A stretch of DNA of 64,000 nucleotides from Arthrobacter yangruifuii (lineage in GTDB: Bacteria > Actinomycetota > Actinomycetes > Actinomycetales > Micrococcaceae), in contig NZ_VTFX01000005.1 of the NCBI RefSeq assembly GCF_009192775.1, positions 682,001-746,000 of the forward strand, given 5' to 3'. Every line of letters begins with the position of its first letter. Positions within the stretch are counted from its first letter, which is position 1. Positions 52,213 to 60,326 of the stretch are shown here, piece by piece. Under the pieces are notes generated by a model. The model saw only the letters and a program-made list of their open reading frames with translations. It had not been told where the DNA came from and made no database searches. The translations under genes and the position numbers were made by a program.

Positions 52213-52791
52213 TCAGCCCCGGCCGGGCCCTGGCGGCTCTTCCGGTTCCCCTGGTTCCTCCGGTTCCCCGCCGGGCTGGACGGAAGCATTGAGCTTGTGC
52301 AGCAGCCGGACCAGGGTATCCAGTTCCTCCGGGTTCCAGTCTGTCCAGGTCTGCCGGGAACGCTCCCTGCGCGCGGCGGCGGTGTCCTGCAGCCGGGATG
52401 CGCCTACCGCGGTGAGATTGATCGGCTGGGCGCGTCCGTCCACCGGGTCCGTGTGCTTCTCCACCAGTCCCAGTGTCTGCAGCATCCCGATCTGCCGGCT
52501 CAGCGAGGGCTTGCCCACGCCCACCGCTGCTGCGAGGTCAGTCAGGCGCATGGGTCCCTGCTGGTGGAGCAGCACCATCAGGCCGTAGGCGGAGGGCTCC
52601 ATCTCCGGATGGATTTCCCGGGCGATCCGCTGGGAACTCGCCCGGGCCCGGCGCCACAGCACGCTGAGTTCCTGCTCCAGATCATCGATTGCCGTGTCCC
52701 GGTCCGGAGCCGCGGCAGCAGTGCCGGCGGCGGCCGGAGCCGGGGAGGTGCTGCCGGCTGGGAAGCCGGGAGGACCGGATGTGTCGGTCAT
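52213..52791 (-). CDS. MarR-family transcriptional regulator
   Basis: The 192-residue protein has a MarR winged helix-turn-helix in its middle, with LHQQGPMRLTDLAAAVGVGKPSLSRQIGMLQTLGLVEKHTDPVDGRAQPINLT carrying the recognition helix and the D-x-R wing. Both ends are low in complexity: about 28 Ala/Pro/Thr residues at the start and a Pro/Glu/Gly tail (EEPGEPEEPPG). The MarR family usually controls drug or stress efflux and responds to small phenolic ligands. No obvious target gene lies next to it. The -10 element is 6 nt before the ATG. Confidence 0.9.
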   Translation of the reverse strand: MTDTSGPPGFPAGSTSPAPAAAGTAAAAPDRDTAIDDLEQELSVLWRRARASSQRIAREIHPEMEPSAYGLMVLLHQQGPMRLTDLAAAVGVGKPSLSRQIGMLQTLGLVEKHTDPVDGRAQPINLTAVGASRLQDTAAARRERSRQTWTDWNPEELDTLVRLLHKLNASVQPGGEPEEPGEPEEPPGPGRG

Positions 52792-52797
52792 CCCTCC

Positions 52798-52803
52798 AGT
52801 GTA
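52798..52803 (-). promoter_or_regulatory. -10 element TACACT for a leaderless MarR transcript
   Basis: On the minus strand TACACT is followed by 6 nt (GGAGGG) and the ATG at 52791. The GGAGGG run abuts the start codon, too close to be a ribosome-binding site. Confidence 0.45.
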
Positions 52804-52894
52804 GGTTCGCCGCGCTGCCCGGGCACCGGGAAGGGACCGTTTTCACGGAAGGAACCGGTTCGCCGCGCCGTTGCTTGCGTGAGAGGATTAATTG

Positions 52895-53119
52895 ATGCGT
52901 ATCAGTGATTTCTGGCGGCTTATGGATGACGAGTTCGGTCCGGCCTACTCCCGGGTCCTGGCTGCGGATCTGGTCCTTGGCCAGCTTGGCGGCGTCACTG
53001 CTTCAGAGGCCCTGGGTAAGGGGATGGAGCCGAAATCGGTATGGCTGGCGGTCTGCGACATCCAGGATGTTCCCCCGGAACGCCGGCTGGGCCGGGACGT
53101 AAAACCCAAAGCGGATTAG
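52895..53119 (+). CDS. DUF3046 protein
   Basis: The 74-residue protein matches DUF3046 over its full length: MRISDFWRLMDDEFGPAYSRVLAADLVLGQLGG at the start and PKSVWLAVCDIQDVPPERRLG at the end. The family is small, cytoplasmic and typically found next to recA in actinobacteria, as here. I chose the ATG at 52895, with GAGAGG 8 nt upstream; a TTG at 52892 is in frame. The gap to recA holds the SOS box. Confidence 0.9.
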   Translation: MRISDFWRLMDDEFGPAYSRVLAADLVLGQLGGVTASEALGKGMEPKSVWLAVCDIQDVPPERRLGRDVKPKAD

Positions 53120-53161
53120 CGGCGGCTACGCCCAGGCGGACGGACACGCCGGGCCCGCTGT

Positions 53162-53177
53162 TCGAATATTTGTTCGG
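53162..53177. promoter_or_regulatory. SOS (LexA) box of recA
   Basis: TCGAATATTTGTTCGG matches the actinobacterial LexA consensus TCGAACnnnnGTTCGA with two mismatches. It is followed by a -10 element TATGCT at 53185-53190, so LexA bound here would block the recA promoter. Confidence 0.85.
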
Positions 53178-53184
53178 ATAAAGA

Positions 53185-53190
53185 TATGCT
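53185..53190 (+). promoter_or_regulatory. -10 element of recA
   Basis: TATGCT stands 18 bp after TTCGAA at 53161-53166, which may serve as the -35 and overlaps the SOS box. The start codon is 162 bp downstream, so the recA leader is long. Confidence 0.5.
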
Positions 53191-53352
53191 CCTACACAGG
53201 GCCTGGTCGTAGCCGATGCGGCCCGGGGATATCCACAACAGAACCAGTTATGCGTTCCGGTCAGCCGTTTTGTCAGTGCCGCCGGATAGGGTCGTAGATA
53301 AGAAATGACGACCGGCCTACGGGCCGCCCACAACCACAACACGAGGTGAAGA

Positions 53353-54405
53353 ATGGCTGCTCCAGCCGACCGCGCAAAAGCCCTAGAGGCAGCGCTGGCC
53401 CAGATTGACAAGCAATACGGCAAGGGCTCGATCATGCGCCTGGGCGACGAAGTGCGCGCCCCCGCCGAGACCATTTCCACCGGCTCCGTAGCGCTGGACG
53501 TTGCGCTGGGCATTGGCGGCCTGCCCCGCGGCCGCGTCGTGGAGATCTACGGACCGGAATCCTCCGGTAAGACCACGTTGGCGCTCCACGTGGTCGCCAA
53601 TGCGCAGAAGAACGGCGGCATTGCCGCGTTCATCGACGCCGAGCACGCCCTGGATCCCATTTATGCAGCCAAGCTCGGCGTGGACACCGATTCCCTGCTG
53701 GTCTCCCAGCCGGACACCGGCGAGCAGGCCCTGGAAATCATGGACATGCTGATCGGCTCCGGGTCCGTCGACGTCGTCGTCATTGACTCCGTTGCCGCCC
53801 TCGTTCCGCGTGCCGAAATCGAAGGCGACATGGGCGACAGCCACGTGGGCCTGCAGGCACGCCTGATGAGCCAGGCGCTGCGAAAGATTGCCGGACGCCT
53901 GAGCCACACCAACACCACGGCCATCTTCATCAACCAGCTGCGTGAAAAGATCGGCGTCTTCTTCGGCAGCCCGGAAACCACCACCGGCGGTAAGGCACTG
54001 AAGTTCTACGCTTCCGTGCGCATTGACGTCCGCCGCATCGAGACGCTGAAGGAAGGCACCAACCCGGTCGGCAACCGCACGCGTGCCAAGATCGTCAAGA
54101 ACAAGATGGCTCCGCCCTTCAAGCAGGCAGAGTTCGACATCATGTACGGCGTCGGAATTTCCCGCGAGGGCGGACTGATTGACATGGGCGTGGAACACGG
54201 CCTGGTCAAGAAGTCCGGTGCCTGGTTCACCTACGACGGTGACCAGCTGGGCCAGGGCAAGGAAAACTCCCGCAACTTCCTGAAGGACAATCCCGATCTG
54301 GCCGACGAGCTGGAACGCCGGATCCGCGAAAAGCTCGGGATCGACGCTCCCGGCGCTGACGCGCCGGCAGAGCCCAAGCTGAAGGCAGTCGGAAAGGACT
54401 CCTAG
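53353..54405 (+). CDS. recA: Recombinase RecA
   Basis: RecA drives strand exchange in homologous recombination and triggers LexA self-cleavage in the SOS response. The 350-residue protein has Walker A GPESSGKT at residues 67-74, [25 protein letters not shown] as Walker B and loop 1, and [30 protein letters not shown] as loop 2. The ATG follows GAGGTG. An SOS box and promoter lie upstream. recX follows after 200 bp, with a strong terminator between them. Confidence 0.98.
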   Translation: MAAPADRAKALEAALAQIDKQYGKGSIMRLGDEVRAPAETISTGSVALDVALGIGGLPRGRVVEIYGPESSGKTTLALHVVANAQKNGGIAAFIDAEHALDPIYAAKLGVDTDSLLVSQPDTGEQALEIMDMLIGSGSVDVVVIDSVAALVPRAEIEGDMGDSHVGLQARLMSQALRKIAGRLSHTNTTAIFINQLREKIGVFFGSPETTTGGKALKFYASVRIDVRRIETLKEGTNPVGNRTRAKIVKNKMAPPFKQAEFDIMYGVGISREGGLIDMGVEHGLVKKSGAWFTYDGDQLGQGKENSRNFLKDNPDLADELERRIREKLGIDAPGADAPAEPKLKAVGKDS

Positions 54406-54410
54406 GCACC

Positions 54411-54452
54411 ACGCCTCCCGGGCCGCCGCTGAACCGGCCGCCCGGGAGGCGT
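54411..54452 (+). terminator. Terminator after recA
   Basis: A perfect 13-bp inverted repeat (ACGCCTCCCGGGC and its complement) with a 16-nt loop lies 5 bp after the recA stop and is followed by two Ts. It limits recX expression to read-through or a separate promoter. Confidence 0.82.
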
Positions 54453-54605
54453 TTGCCGTTAGAGCCCTGCCGGAGGTCCTTTCCGGACGGGGGCAGCGCC
54501 GGCGTCCCGGAGGGTTCCCCGGCCGGTCCCGTCCGGTGCGGCTGCCTTTTCCCCGGAATGCGGCACCGCCGATGGCCGGGAACACACTGCCCTGGAGTGA
54601 TACGT

Positions 54606-55478
54606 ATGAATACCCCGCAGCAAGAAACCCTCGCGGAGCTGAAGCGCCGCCTCGCCGATATCGCAGCCGGAACGGCCGCCGCCGAAGCTGCCGCCCCCGA
54701 CCAGGCCGTCCGCAGCGCCGGTAGCGGGGACGCCGCCGCGGGGCGGGCGAAGGCCGGTGCCGGCGCCAAGGCGTCACGCCGCAGGAGGACCACCGCCAAG
54801 ACACCGGATGCCTTCAAGGAGGACGGCTTTGGCGAGGAAGCCGCCGCCGACGAACCATGGCTGGACACCGGCGAGGGGGTATCCGGCCCCGGGAAGCGCG
54901 GCGGAAGGAAATCCGGCCGGCAACGGGGCCGGCAGGAGCCGCAGGATCCCGGCCAGGAGGCTGAGCCGCTTTCCCCCGAGGAAGCCTACGCGGAGGCAAA
55001 GGCCATTGTCCTGCGCCAGCTCACTGCCTCGCCCAAGAGCCGCCGGCAACTTGAAACCAAGCTTGCGGAGCGGGAAATTCCACCCGATGCCGCAGCCGCT
55101 GTCCTCGACCGCTTCGAGGAAGTGCAGCTCGTGGATGATGCCGAGTTTGCCCGGCTGTGGGTCCGCAGCAGATCGCAGAGCAAGTCCCTGGCCCGCGGAG
55201 CGCTCCGGCGCGAGCTGACGGAAAAGGGGATTGCCCCGGACCTGGCCGCCGAGGCGCTGGAGCAGGTGAGCGCGGAGGATGAACTCGAGAGTGCCCGTGC
55301 CCTGGCCCGGAAAAAGCTGCAGGCCTCCGCGGATCTGTCTGACCGCAGCGTGCGTGACAAACAGACCCGCCGGCTGGTCGGGATGCTGGCGCGGAAGGGC
55401 TATTCGCCGTCGCTGGGGTTCCGGGTGGCCGCTGAGGTGATCGGCGAAATCCGGGACACCCGAAGCGATTCGGTCTAA
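54606..55478 (+). CDS. recX: Regulatory protein RecX with long N-terminal extension
   Basis: RecX modulates RecA filaments. The 290-residue protein has the three-helix repeats of the RecX family in residues about 125-285, including QLTASPKSRRQLETKLAEREIP and AEFARLWVRSRSQSKSLARGALRRELTEKGI. The first 110 residues are low in complexity, Ala/Gly/Lys-rich and basic (RRRRTT-like runs), which is longer than in most RecX. I chose the ATG at 54606 with CTGGAG upstream; the open frame back to 54453 lies in the terminator region. The recA-recX order is conserved. Confidence 0.9.
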   Translation: MNTPQQETLAELKRRLADIAAGTAAAEAAAPDQAVRSAGSGDAAAGRAKAGAGAKASRRRRTTAKTPDAFKEDGFGEEAAADEPWLDTGEGVSGPGKRGGRKSGRQRGRQEPQDPGQEAEPLSPEEAYAEAKAIVLRQLTASPKSRRQLETKLAEREIPPDAAAAVLDRFEEVQLVDDAEFARLWVRSRSQSKSLARGALRRELTEKGIAPDLAAEALEQVSAEDELESARALARKKLQASADLSDRSVRDKQTRRLVGMLARKGYSPSLGFRVAAEVIGEIRDTRSDSV

Positions 55479-55557
55479 CCTCCTGCCCGGCAAGGCGCCC
55501 GGGAGTCCTTTTGCCGTGGTGTCCATCCGCCGCGCCGTATCGTATGCTGTGCCGACC

Positions 55558-56919
55558 ATGTTAAAGATGAGGTTGGCGGGACACATGATGCATTCAGCAC
55601 GTCGATTCGCTCCGCTGAGGACACGATCGGCTCCTGTTTATGCTCTCGTCCTCAGCGGCGTACTTGCCTCAGCGGTACTCACCGCGGCGCCCGGCTCGGC
55701 CGCCGAGTCCTACCCTTCCTGGGACGACATCCAGCAGGCCAAGTCCTCGGAAACAGCCAAGGCTGCTGAAGCAGACAAGCTGGAGGGCCTGCTCACGGAG
55801 CTGCGCGAGGACGCCGGAACCCTCGGCGACGCCGCAGCGGACGCCACCAACCGCTACAACGCAGCCAGGGATGCGCTGGCGGCCAGTGACAAAGAGCTTG
55901 CGTCGCTTGCCGCCCAGGGGGAAGCGGCCGAGGAGCATTCTGCGGAATTAATGCGGCAGGTTGCCGGGCTCGCGGCTCAAACCTATAAGTCCGGGGGTAC
56001 GGGGTCGACCCTGATGCTGCTTGCGGCGGATGCCTCGGCGGATGAACTTCACGGTGTGGACCTGATGGACAGGGTGTCCTCACGGGCGGGGACCATGTAC
56101 GCCGAGGCGGTGGCCTCGGAAAAGGTGGCTGCGGGGTTCAGCGACCAGGAACGACAGGCCAGGGATGCCCGCGCCGAACTCGCCGCCGAGGCAGAGCGGG
56201 CGCTGCGTGACGGCCAGGCAGCCGCCGAGGCGGCAGCCAAAGCGGTGCGGGACGAGGAGACCCGGAAATCCGTCCTGCTTGAGCAGCTGGCGGAGCTGCA
56301 CGGCAGCACCGCCGCAGCCGAGGAAGCACGGCTACGCGGAATAGCCGCCGAAAAGGCGTTCGAAGAACAGGAAGCCGCCGCCAAACGCTCGGCAGCGAAG
56401 CGGCCGGAGCCGGCAGGCCGGCAGCCGGCGAGTTCACCGGGCGGTGATGCTCCGCCCACCGGAACCGTGCCGCCCGCATCGGACCCCGGACCCGGACCTG
56501 CGCCTGCACCGGCGCCTGCGCCCGGACCCGCTCCGGCGCCCGGACCCGCTCCGGCTCCCGCCCCCGGTGCGCCGGCCCCGCCCACGGCACCGTCACCCGT
56601 CCAGCCGGTGGATGATCCGGCCGGGGCGCAGAACTACGCCGCGGGACGGATGGGGGCCTTCGGCTGGAACACCAGCGAGTTCCGTTGCCTGGTGATCCTG
56701 TGGAACCACGAGTCCGGTTGGCTGACCAGCGCAGACAATCCCTACAGCGACGCGTACGGTATTCCGCAGTCCCTCCCGGGAAGCAACATGTCCAGCCACG
56801 GTTCCGACTGGCTGACCAATTACCGGACCCAGATCAACTGGGGGCTGGACTACATCAAGTCCCGCTACGGGACACCGTGCGGCGCCTACGGTTTCTGGCA
56901 GCGGAACAACTGGTACTAA
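55558..56919 (+). CDS. Secreted coiled-coil protein with C-terminal lytic-transglycosylase-like domain
   Basis: The 453-residue product is a likely cell-wall enzyme. A signal peptide is present (APVYALVLSGVLASAVLTAAPGSAA). A helical coiled-coil region spans about residues 45-270, with many Ala/Glu heptads as in PcsB/RipC-type proteins. A Pro/Ala/Gly linker follows (18-bp tandem at 56518-56553). The last 95 residues hold an SLT-like domain, with E385 in NHESGW as likely catalytic Glu, AYGIPQSLPG, and the end QRNNWY. The start is uncertain: ATGs at 55558, 55567, 55585 and 55588 all give a signal peptide. It shares its last domain with the next gene. Confidence 0.8.
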   Translation: MLKMRLAGHMMHSARRFAPLRTRSAPVYALVLSGVLASAVLTAAPGSAAESYPSWDDIQQAKSSETAKAAEADKLEGLLTELREDAGTLGDAAADATNRYNAARDALAASDKELASLAAQGEAAEEHSAELMRQVAGLAAQTYKSGGTGSTLMLLAADASADELHGVDLMDRVSSRAGTMYAEAVASEKVAAGFSDQERQARDARAELAAEAERALRDGQAAAEAAAKAVRDEETRKSVLLEQLAELHGSTAAAEEARLRGIAAEKAFEEQEAAAKRSAAKRPEPAGRQPASSPGGDAPPTGTVPPASDPGPGPAPAPAPAPGPAPAPGPAPAPAPGAPAPPTAPSPVQPVDDPAGAQNYAAGRMGAFGWNTSEFRCLVILWNHESGWLTSADNPYSDAYGIPQSLPGSNMSSHGSDWLTNYRTQINWGLDYIKSRYGTPCGAYGFWQRNNWY

Positions 56920-57012
56920 ACCCCGTACCAGCACCACGCAGGGGGCGAAACGTCAATATCGGCGTTACCATTTTGTGACTTTTGCGGGAATCTCCGATAT
57001 CGTCCTGCGTTT

Positions 57013-57750
57013 GTGAGTTCACCTAACTTTTCCCGCCGCGACCTGACCCGCATCCGACGAGCCCGGCGACGCCGTCGCCGGCTTCATCTGGGGGCCGCAA
57101 CGGCCGTGGGCTCCCTTGCCTTAGCCGGCATCTCCGGTGCTTCACTGGGGACGGCGGGAGCCACCCTGCGTGCCACTGCCGGCATCCAGCTGGTAAACCT
57201 TGCCGATCCTGTCCTGGCCGGATACGACTCTGAAATACCGGCACCCGGGCGGGAGGGCGTTTCCACCCCTGCCTCGGCCGAGCCCCCGGCCGCGGCCGGT
57301 GCGGTGGTGGAGCCCGGCGCGGTGGAGGCGGCCGAGCGGCAGCAGCAGGCAGCGGAGGCGGCCCAGCGGCAGCAGCAGGCAGCGGAGGCGGCCGCGCGGC
57401 AGCAGGCTGCGGAGGAAGCGGCACGTGCCGCGGTGCCCGTGGACGATCCCGCGGCAGCCCGGGCCTTCGCTGCTTCCGCCCTGCCCGCCCGCGGATGGGA
57501 GGCCGCCGAGCTGACCTGCCTGGACAAGCTCTGGACCAAGGAATCGGAATGGCTGACCAGCGCCGTCAATCCCTCGAGCGGTGCCTACGGAATCGCCCAG
57601 TCTCTGCCGGCCGAGAAGATGGCCGCTGCCGGGGACGATTGGAAGGTCAGCTATTCCACGCAGATCACCTGGGGGCTGGATTACATTGCCTCGCGTTACG
57701 GCAGCCCCTGCAGTGCGTTGAATTTCCACTATGCCAATAACTGGTACTAA
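57013..57750 (+). CDS. Secreted lytic-transglycosylase-like protein
   Basis: The 245-residue protein has a strongly basic start ([11 protein letters not shown]), a hydrophobic signal segment (about residues 27-50), an Ala/Gln/Glu repeat region (30-bp DNA repeat at 57331-57390) and a C-terminal SLT-like domain of about 95 residues. The likely catalytic Glu is E177 in TKESEW, followed by [31 protein letters not shown] and the end YANNWY. These match the previous protein's last domain closely. The GTG start has no strong ribosome-binding site. Possible roles are peptidoglycan remodelling or resuscitation-like wall cleavage. Confidence 0.82.
   Translation: MSSPNFSRRDLTRIRRARRRRRRLHLGAATAVGSLALAGISGASLGTAGATLRATAGIQLVNLADPVLAGYDSEIPAPGREGVSTPASAEPPAAAGAVVEPGAVEAAERQQQAAEAAQRQQQAAEAAARQQAAEEAARAAVPVDDPAAARAFAASALPARGWEAAELTCLDKLWTKESEWLTSAVNPSSGAYGIAQSLPAEKMAAAGDDWKVSYSTQITWGLDYIASRYGSPCSALNFHYANNWY
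57331..57390 (+). repeat. 30-bp tandem repeat in the second SLT-like gene
   Basis: Positions 57331-57360 and 57361-57390 are 30-bp units with one mismatch. They code for the Gln/Ala/Glu repeat [10 protein letters not shown]. It is an in-frame expansion in the linker. Confidence 0.88.
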
Positions 57751-57759
57751 ATAAGTGCA

Positions 57760-57787
57760 CTGCGGGACATGCCGGACCGCCCCGCAG
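57760..57787 (+). terminator. Hairpin after the second SLT-like gene
   Basis: CTGCGGG (57760-57766) and CCCGCAG (57781-57787) pair around a 14-nt loop, 10 bp after the stop. There is no T-tract. The miaB -10 follows at 57795. Confidence 0.5.
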
Positions 57788-57794
57788 ATGGACG

Positions 57795-57800
57795 TACCCT
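57795..57800 (+). promoter_or_regulatory. -10 element TACCCT for a leaderless miaB transcript
   Basis: TACCCT is followed by 6 nt (AGGAGG) and the GTG at 57807. The perfect AGGAGG touches the start codon directly, so it cannot act as a ribosome-binding site for it. Confidence 0.45.
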
Positions 57801-57806
57801 AGGAGG

Positions 57807-59327
57807 GTGAGTCTGACTGTTACCTCTCCTGCCCCCGCCGCCGCTGCTGCCCAGCCCCGCACCTACGAGGTCCGCACCTTCGGCTGCCAGATGAATGTGC
57901 ATGATTCCGAGCGTATTTCCGGGCTGCTCGAAGGTGCCGGCTATGTCCCGTCCGACGGCGGGCAGCCGGACCTGGTGGTGTTCAATACGTGCGCGGTCCG
58001 CGAAAACGCGGATAACAAGCTGTACGGCAACCTCGGCCTCCTGGCTCCGGTCAAGGAAGAGCGCCCCGGGATGCAGATCGCCGTCGGCGGCTGCCTGGCC
58101 CAGAAGGACCGCGAGACCATCCTGCGCAAGGCACCCTGGGTGGACGCCGTCTTCGGCACCCACAACATCGGTTCCCTGCCTGCCTTGCTGGAACGGGCGC
58201 GGCACAATGCCAAGGCGGAGCTGGAAATCCTCGAGTCCCTCGACGTCTTCCCTTCCACCCTGCCCACCAAGCGTGACTCGGTGTACTCCGGATGGGTCTC
58301 CATCTCCGTAGGCTGCAACAACACCTGCACCTTCTGTATTGTCCCGTCGCTGCGCGGCAAGGAACGCGACCGCCGGCCGGGGGAGATCCTGGCTGAAATC
58401 TCCGCCCTGGTGAACGACGGCGCCATCGAGGTCACGCTGCTGGGCCAGAACGTGAACTCCTACGGGGTGGAATTCGGCGACCGCGGAGCCTTCGCGAAAC
58501 TGCTGCGCGCCTGCGGGGAGATCGAGGGCCTGGAACGGGTCCGGTTCACCAGCCCGCACCCGGCGGCCTTCACGGACGACGTCATCGAAGCCATGGCCGA
58601 AACGCCCAATGTCATGCCCCAGTTGCACATGCCGCTGCAGTCCGGCTCGGATAAGGTCCTCAAGGACATGCGCCGCTCCTACCGCTCCAAGAAGTTCCTC
58701 GGGATCCTGGACCGGGTCCGGGAACGGATGCCGCATGCGGCCATCTCCACCGACATCATCGTCGGTTTCCCGGGCGAAACGGAAGAGGACTTCGCCGCCA
58801 CGCTCGACGTCGTGGAGCAGGCCCGCTTCGCCACGGCCTTTACCTTCCAATACTCCAAGCGTCCCGGCACCCCGGCCGCCGAGCTGCCCGACCAGCTGCC
58901 GAAAGCGGTGGTCCAGGAACGCTTTGAACGGCTCACCGCCCTGCAGGACCGGATCGCGGCCGAGGAAAACGCCAAGCAGGTGGGCACCACCGTGGAGCTG
59001 ATGGTCACGGCGGCATCGGGCCGCAAGTCCGGGGAGACGGGGCGTCTCTCCGGCCGCGCACGGGACCAGCGGCTGGTGCACTTCTCGGTGCCCGACGGCG
59101 CACCCGTCCCGCGCCCGGGGGACCTGGTGACCGTGCCGGTGACGGCCGCCGCAGCCTTCCACCTGATCTCCGATCCGGCCACGGCCGCCGACTACTCGCT
59201 GCGCCGGTCCCGGGCCGGTGACGCCTGGGACCGGTCGCAGGCCGAATCCTGCGGTGTGCCCGCCGGACCGGCCGGCACCCGTACGGGTGTGTCCCTGGGT
59301 ATGCCGGCCCTTCCGCCGCGTTCCTGA
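57807..59327 (+). CDS. miaB: tRNA-2-methylthio-N6-dimethylallyladenosine synthase
   Basis: MiaB is a radical SAM enzyme that adds a methylthio group to i6A37 in tRNA. The N-terminal cluster cysteines are C27 (FGCQMN), C62 (NTCAVRE) and C96 (GGCLAQK), and the radical SAM motif gives C170, C174 and C177 (CNNTCTFC). The TRAM domain lies near residues 390-455. The C-terminal 50 residues are extra. The next gene, miaA, makes the i6A37 that MiaB modifies, so the two form a functional unit. The 506-residue length is normal for actinobacteria. Confidence 0.96.
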   Translation: MSLTVTSPAPAAAAAQPRTYEVRTFGCQMNVHDSERISGLLEGAGYVPSDGGQPDLVVFNTCAVRENADNKLYGNLGLLAPVKEERPGMQIAVGGCLAQKDRETILRKAPWVDAVFGTHNIGSLPALLERARHNAKAELEILESLDVFPSTLPTKRDSVYSGWVSISVGCNNTCTFCIVPSLRGKERDRRPGEILAEISALVNDGAIEVTLLGQNVNSYGVEFGDRGAFAKLLRACGEIEGLERVRFTSPHPAAFTDDVIEAMAETPNVMPQLHMPLQSGSDKVLKDMRRSYRSKKFLGILDRVRERMPHAAISTDIIVGFPGETEEDFAATLDVVEQARFATAFTFQYSKRPGTPAAELPDQLPKAVVQERFERLTALQDRIAAEENAKQVGTTVELMVTAASGRKSGETGRLSGRARDQRLVHFSVPDGAPVPRPGDLVTVPVTAAAAFHLISDPATAADYSLRRSRAGDAWDRSQAESCGVPAGPAGTRTGVSLGMPALPPRS

Positions 59328-59330
59328 CCG

Positions 59331-60326
59331 GTGGTGGCTACCCCGAACAGCTCCGCAGGCTCTGCCGCGGAGTTCCTCTCCGGCACCGGCAGCGCGCCGG
59401 CGGCTGACCTTCCGGTGATCGCCGTCGTCGGGCCCACCGGCTCCGGCAAGTCCGACCTTGGCGTGGCCATGGCCATGGAACTCGGCGGCGAGGTGATCAA
59501 CGCCGATTCCATGCAGTTTTACCGTGGCATGGATATCGGTACGGCCAAGATTCCCGTGGCGGAACGCCGCGGCGTTCCGCACCACCTGCTGGACATCCTG
59601 GACGTCACCGACGAAGCCAGCGTTTCGGCGTTCCAAAGCTCCGCGCGGACACTCATCGAAGAGATCCGCGGGCGGGGCAGATACCCCATCCTGGTGGGAG
59701 GCTCCGGCCTGTATATCCGCGCCGCACTGGATGTCCTGGAGTTCCCGGGAACCGATCCTGCGGTGCGTGCCCGCCTCGAAGCCGAGCTGGCGGCGCAGGG
59801 CCTGCCCGTCCTGCAGGCCCGGCTGCAGGATGCCGATCCGGTCTCGGCCGGTCGGATTTCGGATGCGCGGCGCGTAGTGCGTGCCCTGGAAGTCATCGAG
59901 CTCACCGGACGCCGCTTCAGTTCCTTCATGCCGGTGCGCCAGTACGTCACGCCGGCTGTGCAGATCGGCCTGAGCGTGGAGCGGCCCGTCCTGCATGACA
60001 GGCTGGCCCGCCGCGTGGATGCCATGGTGGCACAGGGGCTGCTGGAGGAAGTCCGGCGTCTGGAGGCCGCCGGACTGCGGACCGGCCGGACCGCGTCCCG
60101 CGCCCTCGGTTACGCCCAGTTCCTGGCCGTTCTGGACGGGAAATCCTCCGTGGCGGAGGCAGCTGAGGCGACCGTGGTGGCCACCCGCCAGTTTGCCCGC
60201 CGCCAGCTGACCTGGTTCCGCGCAGATCCCCGGATCACCTGGCTCGAGCACAACGATCCGGATCTGCCCGCCCGGGCAGCGGAGGCCGTCCGCCGGGCCG
60301 GTCCGGCCGGTATCCTTGAGGGGTGA
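59331..60326 (+). CDS. miaA: tRNA dimethylallyltransferase
   Basis: MiaA transfers dimethylallyl to A37 of tRNAs reading UNN codons. The 331-residue protein has the P-loop GPTGSGKS at residues 34-41, [19 protein letters not shown] with the catalytic Asp, HHLLDI and [12 protein letters not shown]. About 25 extra residues precede the P-loop. The start is a GTG just after the miaB stop, and the GTG at 59334 is also possible. The dapF gene starts at its stop codon (GTGA overlap). It supplies the substrate for MiaB. Confidence 0.95.
   Translation: MVATPNSSAGSAAEFLSGTGSAPAADLPVIAVVGPTGSGKSDLGVAMAMELGGEVINADSMQFYRGMDIGTAKIPVAERRGVPHHLLDILDVTDEASVSAFQSSARTLIEEIRGRGRYPILVGGSGLYIRAALDVLEFPGTDPAVRARLEAELAAQGLPVLQARLQDADPVSAGRISDARRVVRALEVIELTGRRFSSFMPVRQYVTPAVQIGLSVERPVLHDRLARRVDAMVAQGLLEEVRRLEAAGLRTGRTASRALGYAQFLAVLDGKSSVAEAAEATVVATRQFARRQLTWFRADPRITWLEHNDPDLPARAAEAVRRAGPAGILEG
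60311..60316 (+). promoter_or_regulatory. -10 element TATCCT inside the end of miaA, before dapF
   Basis: TATCCT is followed by 6 nt (TGAGGG) and the GTG at 60323. It lies within the last codons of miaA. It may be an internal promoter giving a leaderless dapF transcript, or a chance match next to a GAGGGG site. Confidence 0.3.

Noticed and set aside
56920-57012. Possible c-di-AMP (ydaO-type) riboswitch before the SLT-like gene
   Set aside because: Such riboswitches precede wall-hydrolase genes in actinobacteria, but the gap here is only 93 bp and none of the conserved motifs is visible.
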